A stretch of DNA of 64,000 bases, taken from contig NC_053204.1 in assembly GCF_905163445.1 (NCBI RefSeq), positions 7,013,501-7,077,500 on the forward strand. The letters are read 5' to 3'. This document shows, in pieces, positions 44,738 through 54,255 of this stretch (the first letter of the stretch is position 1; each line of letters opens with the position of its first letter). The DNA comes from Pararge aegeria. Its lineage: Eukaryota > Arthropoda > Insecta > Lepidoptera > Nymphalidae. The position numbers and the translations under genes were made by a program. Under the pieces are notes generated by a model. The model made no database searches. It saw nothing but the letters and a program-made list of their open reading frames with translations, and had not been told where the DNA came from.

Positions 44738-45255
44738 CGACACACATCGCCATCTAGCCTCCAACCAAGCATAACTTGTGTTATGGGTACTAAGATTGCT
44801 GATGAATATTTTTATGAATAATGTACATAAATACTTATATTATAGGTACGGATAAACACCCAGACACTGAAAAAAAATCGTATTCATCACATAAACATAA
44901 CGGTTTATTATGAAAATTAAGCTTAATTTATTATAGTGCGCGAAAAGCAGGAGAGTCTGTATGGTGTTATTTATAATTTCTTCAATCCTTATACTCCACA
45001 CCAAACAGATCTTCGGCAATGTACCCTCTACGCACGTTTCGCTCGCAAGGATTGAAGAAATAATAATAAATTACACCATACAGATTCTCCTGTTTTTCGC
45101 GGACTTTAACAAATTAAGCTTAATTTTCATAATATATCGTGGCTTTCCGCAAAGTAACGCCTGCTTATATCTAAACATACCAGTTGTGGGAATCCAACAA
45201 ACTCAGATTTAGACTCGGAAAGTAGGGTCGCTGCCCACTGCGCCAATCGGCCGTC
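44738..45255 (-). mobile_element. SINE family A split by a MITE
   Basis: The tail half is 44738-44899 (catcgccatctagcc..., cacccagacactgaaaaa) and the head half 45172-45255 (ccagttgtgggaatccaac, ctgcgccaatcggccgtc). Removal of 44900-45171 restores a normal SINE. Confidence 0.85.
44900..45171. mobile_element. Fold-back MITE inserted in a SINE
   Basis: It is related to 17095-17500 (ttatgaaaattaagcttaat at one end and its complement at the other, cagatcttcggcaatgtacc inside). It is flanked by an 8-bp direct repeat taaacata at 44892-44899 and 45172-45179. The left arm lacks about 40 outer bases present on the right. Confidence 0.8.
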
Positions 45256-45410
45256 AATACATCATCGTAATTATCAAGGCAAGGTATCATAAGGTATAAA
45301 TAAGGTCTCAGAATGAGAAGCCTGTAGTCCAAAACGCTGGTAAAGTGAGATATAGAATTCACTCTCCTTTGAAAACATTTTAGACTATTTTAGAACATTT
45401 TGGACGACCT

Positions 45411-45690
45411 CCCTGGCGAAGCGGTGACCGCTGTTGTTTTAGGTTGGAGGTTCCGGGTTCGAATCCTGGCAGGAGCAATTTATGTCTGGCGGGATTCTAA
45501 GACCGTGGCTAGTCACCATCACCATGCGATTTAGCCGATGCCAGGCGGAAACCAATTAGGGGTAGTACACTGCCATTCCACAAGTTAGGTCGCTACGATC
45601 TTTGCCTTTGGCTGCATCATCGCTTACCACTAGGTAAGATTGCAGTCATGCGCTAAACTTTGTCGTATAATAAATAATGAGTCTGTGGAG
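45411..45690 (+). mobile_element. SINE family C, full length
   Basis: tRNA-like head ctccctggcgaagcggtgac with a good B box (gggttcgaatcc), body gaaaccaattaggggtagta and tail tgcatcatcgcttaccacta. Fragments elsewhere: 17515, 47088 (-), 47555 (-), 49800, 49975, 50640. Confidence 0.85.
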
Positions 45691-46146
45691 TTCACACTAA
45701 AGCCGCCGACCCATGCAGATTCCAACCGGCGGTTATGGTATCGGCTATAAACCTACGAAACTAAGGTTTCCGTCAGTCTCAACACTTGCTATTTTGATTG
45801 CTAATTTTATTCAGTTTACGACGTAATAATATTCGGCATTGACCGTTAATTTTTATTACTCTTTTATGCTCTACAGCGAATACTCCCTAAGGTCGTGATC
45901 ATACTAACCTCAGTACTGTGGGCTGGTCGGAAACAGTGATTTTCGAAGCGAAACTTCTTTACAATCGTTGTCAATTGAAACTCGATTAAACGATAATGCG
46001 TTACGATAATAATACAAACAAATGGATGTACTTATATGATTAAGTGATGAGACAATGAGATAGCTATACATGTGACATTACACATTTTGTTTTAGTTAGT
46101 ATAGAAACTGAATAAATATCTAATACGAATAAATATAAATATCTTG

Positions 46147-46372
46147 ACAGCCGTTTGGCGCAGTGGGCAGCGACCCTGCTTTCTGAGTCCAAGGCCGTCG
46201 GTTCTATTCCCACAACTGGAAAACGTTTGTGTGATGAACATTTTTCAGTTTCTGGGTGTTTATATGTATATTATAAGTATTTATGTATCACATTCATAAA
46301 AATATTCATCAGTCATCTTAGCACCCATAACACAAGCTACGCTTACATTAAGGCTAGATGGCGATGTTTATT
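46147..46372 (+). mobile_element. SINE family A, full length
   Basis: Head gccgtttggcgcagtgggca, tail taaggctagatggcgatgtt. Confidence 0.88.
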
Positions 46373-47394
46373 TATTATTTAATTATTATTATAATATACA
46401 GGCAGGCCGGTCACTCGATGACAAAAAAAAAAAATTGGTCTATTGGTATATTTATGTTCCGCGATTTTTTATACTTTTGGACTAATGATTTTTTTTGGCA
46501 ACGGAATTCCCATGAGTTGTTTTTTATGCATAAAAGCTTCGCATCTCTGATGCAGTTTTAAAACTGTTGATCTAAAGTTAATAATGTACGTTCCGTGAAT
46601 TACGATTTACATTTTTAACTTTAAATTAAAAATCTAAACAGATGACCTTATTTGTTTTTTCTAAGTCAATGATATGCCAGACTAAGCTTTCATAAAAAAG
46701 TGGTACTTAATCGGTAGAATTTGGCTAAAATTCCATTTAAAATCATTCCTGAATACTTTCAAACTCATGGTAAAGAGTATACATACCAAAGCCGCCGGAT
46801 GGAGTCTGCATGGGTCAGCGGCTTTTTAGTATACTTCTCAGACGCATAATTTATCAAACGACAGACGAAGTATATGTATAAGTATATGTTTATCGTATGA
46901 CTCAAGTATATATTTTGTTATTGTTTTAATTAAGCAGTAATTAATACATATTCTTCCGTTATATATGTAATCGGTCAAGTTGTAAAATATAATGTGTCGA
47001 GATAAGACAGTTTTATAGGCGGCCGTTGTCCGGTTGAGCCTCGACATTCCATTTTTAAATGTAATAAAGTATTTACTACTTTTTTCTTTTTTATTCCACT
47101 ACAAGTTAGCCACTGACTGCAATCACACCTGGTTGTAAGTGATGATGCAGTCTAAGATGGTAGCGGGCTAACTAGTGCGTTAAGTAAACCATTCCTGATT
47201 CAAGACCTGAATAAACATTTGCTAGGCTAGCGCGTCCCATTCTAGACTTCTAGATGATAAATGAATAGCGGTCTTAGCCTAGTGGTAAGGAGTCCAGTCT
47301 CCCTTTCCTAGGGACCATGTTCGATACCTGGATACTCTTAACTTTTCGTAGCTATGTGCGTTTTCAATTTAAGCAATATAATATCAGATATATA

Positions 47395-47525
47395 GATAGA
47401 TAGTCTTTATTCGACATTATTAAGTCTTTATTGCACAAATTAAAAGTGAAAACAATAAATAAAACATGCAAAGCCGGTCTTATCGCTTTAAGCGATTTCC
47501 TCCAGACAACCCTTTATGGTAGAAT
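47395..47525 (-). mobile_element. LINE 3' UTR (gataaggccgcc-like)
   Basis: Plus strand reads gatagatagtctttattcga, then ccggtcttatcgctttaagc and gatttcctccagacaaccc, a diverged member of the stem-loop LINE family. Confidence 0.6.
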
Positions 47526-47554
47526 TTATGGTATGATTTTTTTTTCTTTTTTAT

Positions 47555-47900
47555 GTTTATAGATGACTGCAATCACACCTGATGGTAAGCGATGATGCAG
47601 CCTAGGGTGGAGCGCGCTTGCCTAGAACATGGCCTATTCACTTTCGATTTGAAGGCACTCATGTTGTGAGAACTGGGGAAAATGGAAGCTGGATGAGCAG
47701 TCCAGGTCCTAGCGGTGCGTATCAGACACGAAGATGCGAAGCGCTTCGTACGCGTCCGCGGTATATCGACCACATAGGGATGCAGATCCTTACGGTGACT
47801 CGCGGTTCGATGGTTGACGATGACAATGATGAAGCCAAGGTGGTCACAGGGCGGCACTGGGTTCCTTGCCATGCGAAATCTGTCTCTGTGTAGGTACATA
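47555..47900 (-). repeat. SINE family C tail plus unclassified repeat
   Basis: The first 80 bases are a reversed SINE C tail (gactgcaatcacacctgatg). The rest is GC-richer and open in several frames. It has the look of a dispersed repeat, and I do not support a gene here. Confidence 0.4.
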
Positions 47901-48361
47901 TATGAGATAATTTTCAACTTACCATCAGGCGTGCCATCTGCTTGGTCCTTCAATTATTCCAATAAAATAACCTATCTCGTATATACTCGTAAATTATTTT
48001 GATGTAGCCCCATTATAAGATGGGCATGTCATTAAGGTCGCGTGTGTATCACTAATACGTAATCGATAAATTGTCGAGGGTAGTTTGTTCGATTGTGATA
48101 ACCTTGTGAATGAATGAATGAATGAATATACTTTTATTGCACACCACAAAAAGTACAAAAAAAAAAATATTATTTATTATTATTATTGTTTTCCTTCACC
48201 ATTTATATTTTAATTCCTTAAAACGCATATAACTCAGATAAGTTGGAGGTGCGTCCTGGGATTCGAACTCGGCCCCCGAAAGTACATTCAGCTCCTACCC
48301 ACTGGGCTATCACCGCTTCAACAACTACTATAATACATAGCAACTATAAATATACTACGAG

Positions 48362-48520
48362 TACGACAATACACACATCGCCATCTAGCCCCAAAGTAAG
48401 CGTAGCTTGTGATATGGGTACTAAGATCGCTGATGAATATTTTTATGAATAATATACATAAATACTTACTAATAACTAAAAATTAACACCCGGACACTGA
48501 AAAACATTCATGTTCACACA
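48362..48520 (-). mobile_element. SINE family A, partial
   Basis: Tail acacatcgccatctagcccc and body cactgaaaaacattcatgtt; the tRNA-like head is missing. Confidence 0.8.
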
Positions 48521-48799
48521 ACGTATACAATTTGGCGTCGGTTACCTTGTATGCATCAGCCAGTCGGGGTCACCGCTGTACGGGAGCTATGGTGATACGC
48601 TCGACCGTGACAATACGAAGATTTTCCTCCGAGCTGGTGGTTGTGCTCGGGGACCGAGGTCCGAACATTCATCTTTGGAACCTGTAAATATAGTCAATTT
48701 TTGTGAACACTTCGCCAGCGCGATGCAGGATTTTTATGGCGCCATCTAGTTCGGTAATGTGGATACCGCTACAGCGTGCATATATAATAAATAAATTAT

Positions 48800-49055
48800 A
48801 AATAAATATACTATGACAATACACACATCGTCATCTAGCCCCAAAGTAAGCTTAGCTTGTGTTATGGGTACTAAGAAGACTGATGAATATTTTTATGAAT
48901 AATATACATAAATACTTAGAATATATGTATAAACACCCAGACGCTGAAAAATATTCACGCTCATCACACAAACATTTTCCAGTTGTGGGAATCGAACCCA
49001 CGGCCTTGGGCTCAGAAAGCAGGGTCGCTACAAACTGCGCCAATCGGCCGTCAAA
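48800..49055 (-). mobile_element. SINE family A, full length
   Basis: Tail cacatcgtcatctagcccca to head ctgcgccaatcggccgtc, with gggaatcgaacccacggcct. A piece of the cagtggcgtgca MITE follows at 49060-49180. Confidence 0.9.
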
Positions 49056-49799
49056 TATATGGTATGCACAGGGTATGCAGATGATATAAAATGAAGAAAA
49101 TCTCCCGTTATAAATACTTAATGGTAGGCTTTTTATAATTCTTACAAAGCCTCTACTCAAGTTTTTTATAACTCGTATTGGAGTTTTTCTGTGAGGGTAT
49201 GCCAGTGGATTGCATAGATGCAATCCACTGGCATCTGCATCTTCGATTTCCAGCGTCTTTGGCTAGCTTTGGCTGCCTTTTACATGCGTACGGAGCATGG
49301 CCAGTAAAACTTCATCAAGAACATACAGAATCCTCATTCAGCCATTATTGTATGCAGTGCATTGCGTCCAAAAACAGTGAAATCGCCCCGCGCACGTCTC
49401 ACTTTACACCCGCGTAATGTTGCTAGCTCACAATTCACATTTTATGGTGAACGCTTGGAACAATAGAGGAGAAAATAATTACTGTCATCTGCTACATGGC
49501 ATTGAGTGACTAACCGGTTGTTCGAGAAACCATTCTAAATTGGAGTGGTTTTTGATTCTTCAATATTAGGCGTGTACACGGTTTCCGCCCACCAATCCGC
49601 ACTGGGCCAGCGTGGGGGACTATTGCCTTGCGCCTTCTCATTGTGGGAGGAGAACCGTGGCCTGTAGTGGGTCGATATGATGATGCTGACAGGGTTTCTG
49701 TTTGTTGTTAATTCTGTGTGCAGGGCTGTGGGCAGGTGTTGTTGTTATTTCAAAGGAGGGAAAACTTCACGATATCACGATGTAAACAATTGTTTTTGT

Positions 49800-49970
49800 T
49801 AACTAACGGCGAAGAGGCGTACATTGTCGCGTAGCAACCGATTAGTGGTATAGGTTTAATATAACTGCCATACCCCTAACAGGATAGCCCGTTACCATCT
49901 TAGACTGCATCATCACTGACCATCAGATGAGATTTCAGTCAAGGGTTAACTTGTAGTGAAATAAAAAAAA
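49800..49970 (+). mobile_element. SINE family C, 3' two thirds
   Basis: Markers gtagcaaccgattagtggta, taacaggatagcccgttacc and catcatcactgaccatcaga. A second head-end piece follows at 49975-50110. Confidence 0.75.
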
Positions 49971-50125
49971 AGCCACGAAAAAGTGACGACGCGTGCGCTG
50001 TGGTCCTATAAGCAGAGGTCCCGGAATCACACCCCATCAGTGGCATTTGTCTGATGGAAGGCTTCGGCCGTATCTAGTTACCACCCTACCGAGAAAGACG
50101 AGTCCAACAGTTCAGGTATGATGCC

Positions 50126-50620
50126 GCCAGTGGCGTGCACGTTTATATATGCACAAATGCACTGCCTACCCTGAAAATTTCATACAACTTGTATAGAAGG
50201 AGAATTTTTTAATTTTATGCGATCTTTTTTCTTTATGCCTACCCTGGTTAAAACCACTCTGCACTCCACCTGTATGCCATATAAAAACCGTTTAGGGGAA
50301 TGGCGTGCATATGGCTTTTGACCAGGACAGTGGTGTGCACTGAGTATCTTACCAGGGTATGCATACAGCATGAAAATTGCATAAAATGCAAAAAATCCTC
50401 CTCTTATACCGGCTATATTTCAATTATAGGGTATGCAGTGATTTTGTGCATGTATGAAGTGCACGCCACTGGACCAAGGTATGCATAAAGCAGGAAGATG
50501 TGATAAAATGGAAAATCCTTTAGAAGGAAATCTTCCTTTAAAAAGGAAAATACTATACGAGTTATAAAAAAAAAAAGGTAGGCATTGCTTCTGCGCATGT
50601 ATGAAGTGCACGCCACTGGG
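50126..50620. repeat. Cluster of cagtggcgtgca repeat fragments
   Basis: Four pieces in alternating orientation start or end with agtggcgtgcac or gtgcacgccactgg (50132, 50308, 50455, 50607). All include actgcctaccct or its complement. Relatives: 29100-29230, 29430-29530, 32355-32500. Confidence 0.7.
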
Positions 50621-50794
50621 TTTAATAAAACTGCTACACTTCTCAGGTTAGCCCGATACCATCTGATACCACCTGGTATCATCCACCAGGTTATACTGTA
50701 GTCAAGTTAACTTGTTGTGAAAAAAACGAATTTGTGTTCATAACGTATGAAGGTCTTTACCCAACAGTGGGGCTTCATCATGATCATCATATAA

Positions 50795-50940
50795 ACCCAT
50801 TATCGGCCCACTACAGAGCACGGGTCTTTTTCCACTATGAGAAGGGGTTAAGGCCAGAGCACGGGTCTCCTTCCACTATGAGAAGGGGTTAAGGCCGTAG
50901 TCCACCACGCTGGCCCAGTGCGGATTGGTGGACTGTGGGC
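50795..50940 (-). mobile_element. SINE family B with internal 60-bp duplication
   Basis: gagcacgggtct, then ccactatgagaaggggttaa occurs twice (about 50817 and 50858), followed by gtagtccaccacgctggccc. Confidence 0.75.
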
Positions 50941-51286
50941 CACTAAACAATATAATAAAATAAAATAGAAATTTACGTCACTCCTTAATAAACTAACAAA
51001 GAAATTACATTTAGCAAAAAACAGTAGATCTGGGTATTTAAACGACGGTATACATTATAATTTTAAATTAAGTAGGCATTTTGTGACGCGCACTTTAATT
51101 TGAATCTTACTGTGTATTAAAATACGGCTTAATATGCTTTAAAAGTTTAGCCAAGGGACCACTTAAAAATAAGGAATAGGGTTGCCAAAAGTAGTTTTTT
51201 TTTTTAATTCGAACCTTTTTAATTTTCTTTGCTTAAATCCTTACTGATTGATGTTTTTCTGTTTGTAAATACATTTATATAGCGTA

Positions 51287-51470
51287 CTAGCTATCCCGGC
51301 GAACTTCGTAACGCGATTTTTTTTTTTTTTTATGATTGTTATATTCTAATACTCATCATCCTATCCTCTAAAAGAAATCCAATAAATCAAATATCATAAA
51401 AATTGGTCCAGCCGTTCTAGAGTTATAAATGGTGTAACTAACACAACTTTCTTTTATATATATAGATGTG
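51287..51470 (-). repeat. Helitron-like repeat of the actagc type
   Basis: It starts tactagctatcccggcgaac, contains attggtccagccgttctaga and ends acaactttcttttatata. No coding capacity. Confidence 0.55.
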
Positions 51471-51953
51471 GTTACCAAATCTCCAAACCCACGAAATATT
51501 TGAAATTTATTCTGTTTCATTGTTTATTACTAATTATTAAGATGCGAGAAAAGGTGTGCTATATTAGATTATTTTACCGGACTGATTACAATGTCGTTTA
51601 TTGAATTACTGAAGTATTCTGGGCAGAAGGTGATTTCTATTCAAGTTGGCTTAGGTATAGCGTCCGTACATATAAAATTTAGTGAGATGATGGTGATAGC
51701 TTAAGATTAGGCTAGGGGTTCTGGTCAGAAGAAACCCACGTATATGCCCCATTTATGAATAAATATATAGTAGGATCAATGCCCTGTGAAGTGTTGCGTT
51801 GTTTACCGGCGATGGTTCCTAACTTACCATCAGGTGGGCCACCTGATTGGTCCCTCATTTATTACTTTAAAAAAAATCGGTTTCGGTCTCCACTATGAAG
51901 GCCCGCGATAGAATTTTTGAAGCGTACACAAACCAACATATCATTTATATATA

Positions 51954-52334
51954 CAGTCAAACCTGGGTTAGTGAGAACTGGATAAGTGAGAAAACTCTAT
52001 AATAGTAAGTGAGACTGCTACTTATCTATACCTCTATAAGCGACAGTCGAGCAAACAATATTCGACAAAATTTATAAGTTAGAGAAAAACATTCAAAATA
52101 CAAAAACAGAAACCCAAACGAAATTGACGGATTTTTTTAAATGTAAATAAGTTCTAAATAAAATAAAATTACATAGTGCATGAATATGTCTTGTTATTGC
52201 TACGTACCTCTCTCTATAAGAGAGAAACGCTACCCATGTACCTGCATTAGCGAGAAACTCGGGTTAGTGAGAAACCTCTATAAGCGAGAATGAGATTGTG
52301 CTCCCTTGAACTCTCGCTTATCCCGGTTTGACTC
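51954..52334. mobile_element. Tc1/pogo-like MITE
   Basis: Ends cagtcaaacctgggttagtg and the complement of ctcgcttatcccggtttgact are inverted repeats flanked by TA. Inside, blocks such as cctctataagcgaga are repeated. Confidence 0.78.
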
Positions 52335-52639
52335 TATATAGATTATGAAAATAAGGCTTTTCGCGAATTATAGCAAATTAAGCTTAACTTTTTTATAAAA
52401 CTTTTTATATTTTCCAAAATGGTGGAGTGGCAACCCTAAACAAAGCATTACAATCTCTGCCCTTGTGACGTACTTCCACAAGTATTATTTAGTGCTTTAC
52501 TTTTTCCTCCCCCCAAGCCAACGGGAGACATTGTAGATAAAAGTTACGTCAATGATATAATACGTCATGTTACTATCGTAAAAGCTCTCTGGGTTACAAT
52601 ACAGTATTAAGGTCTCTGGATAATGTACCGTAATTACTG

Positions 52640-53084
52640 TGAAATAAAAAAAAACGGCCAAGTGTGAGTCGGGCTCGCTTAAACCGTTAAAACTATCTAT
52701 TCATTTAAAAATGATATGTTGGTTTTTGTACGTTTCAAAAACTCAAAAAGTTCTGCACCGATCGAGCTGGAATTTTAGCATGATATATAATCCGCATCAA
52801 GGATTGGTTTTATCTAATTTTTGCATCAGTCACATATCCGCGTCCGCGAAACTACAGTTTTTTTTAACGATCCATGTACCAGTGACCGCGCCAACTGCCG
52901 AAAGCGAGAAAACACTCGCTGAAATATGTAATGTATTCTTTGTTTTGTTTCTCATTTCTCAACCATTCCATAAAAATGTGCCACAGCGAAGCCTGGCAGG
53001 GTAAAACTAGTTATCTATAAAAACAGGAAAAAAAACATGTCTATGGATGGGAAACCCCTAAAATATAAATTTATTGTGTTATCA
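52640..53084. other. Unclassified sequence with a known-type repeat edge
   Basis: It begins aaaacggccaagtgtgagtc + gggctcgct, a repeat edge I have seen in lepidopteran DNA, then unique-looking sequence. No gene is supported. Confidence 0.35.
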
Positions 53085-53345
53085 GGGCACCGGTCTCGTC
53101 CCACAATGAGAAGGGGTTAAGGCCGTGGTCCACCACGCTGACCTAGTGCGGGTCGGTGGACTGCACACCTTTGAGAACATTATGTAGGTTTCGTAGCGAT
53201 GGTTTCCTTCACCGTTGAAGCAAATGATATTTTAATTACTTAAAACGCAGATAATTTAGAAAAGTTGAGGTGCGTGCTGGGATTCGAACTCTGCCTCTCG
53301 AAAGGGAAGTCGAGCTCTTTCCCAATGCGCTCACGCGATCATATT
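53085..53345 (-). mobile_element. SINE family B, full length
   Basis: Plus strand: caccggtctcgtcccacaat, gtggtccaccacgctgacct, acctttgagaacattatg, ttccttcaccgttgaagcaa, and at the end a tRNA-like head (gggattcgaactctgcctct, cccaatgcgctcacgcg). Confidence 0.82.
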
Positions 53346-53490
53346 ATAAATTGTAGTCAACTTTCCAGAGATCAAATAAGTTAACCTACTAATGTAAAAA
53401 TCTCACTGGGCACTCTGTTATCGAATCCCGTTGTCACGAATTGTCACGATCTTACGTAGTTATGACTAAATTTTGGGATGGCTTGACTTG

Positions 53491-53699
53491 CAGTGGCGTG
53501 CATATAGGGTGTGCACAGGGTATGCAGATGATATAAAATTGAGAAAATCTCCAGTACGAAATATAAAAAAACTTAAGGATAGGCATTCTAAGAGTTATAA
53601 AAAGCCTATCCTTAAGTATTTATAACTAGTATTGAAGATTTTCTTCATTTTATATCATCTGCATACCCTGTGCATATCTACCCTGTATGCACGCCACTG
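53491..53699. mobile_element. Palindromic MITE (cagtggcgtgca family), nearly complete
   Basis: The two halves mirror each other from cagtggcgtgcat to atgcacgccactg, via agatgatataaaattgagaa and ttcttcattttatatcatct, with a short centre near 53595. The flanks ttgacttg / ctgacttg match at 7 of 8 positions, suggesting a hAT-type duplication. Confidence 0.88.
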
Positions 53700-53764
53700 C
53701 TGACTTGATATGTTGCGACTTTGTTTTTTGTTAATACATTTTATCACCTATTGATATAAATTTT

Positions 53765-54180
53765 ACATAAAATTCATAATTCGTTTAAAGGAAATTGCAT
53801 ACAATTCTACAATAAACTACCACTTGACATCTTGGAGATGTCTCTTAAAAAGTTCAAAGTTAGTATTAAACCTAAGCTTATAGAAAAGTCCTATTATAGT
53901 ATAAAGGACTACTTAATCGATAAAAAAGCTTGGGTGTGTATTATTGCTGTAACCAGGTTGCCCTTCTAATAATTTTAAATGACATTGTGAGATGGTGATA
54001 ACAAAAAAAAACACCCGGCTTAGTTTGTTGTGGGCTTCTTAGACCAGGACGCGTTTGGAACACTCGTAGCTTTAGTTTTAAGTTTACGAATGTGGTTATC
54101 GCCATCATCTCACTACCGTGTAATTATTATGTATGCATCAAAAGTGCCACCTATGCGCCTACTTGAATAAAGATTTCCAA
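53765..54180 (+). mobile_element. CR1-like LINE 3' end
   Basis: The plus strand encodes LPLDILEMSLKKFKVSIK, then PKLIEKSYYSIKDYLIDKKA before a stop, then the 3' UTR gatggtgataacaaaaaaaa to the end acttgaataaagat. This is the clearest copy in the window; it ends about 75 bases before the DESI2 start codon. Confidence 0.85.
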
Positions 54181-54255
54181 ATCGCGAATCTAGCTGGCGA
54201 CATAGAAAGATGTAACGTAGTTTATGTCGCGTTGCAGACGTGCGGCATTTGCACG

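Noticed and set aside
45411..45478. tRNA gene
   Set aside because: The tRNA-like head continues into a SINE body shared with other copies, so it is the SINE promoter.
47573..47953. 126-residue ORF on the minus strand
   Set aside because: It begins in a SINE C tail and has several equally open frames, typical of a repeat; no family recognised.
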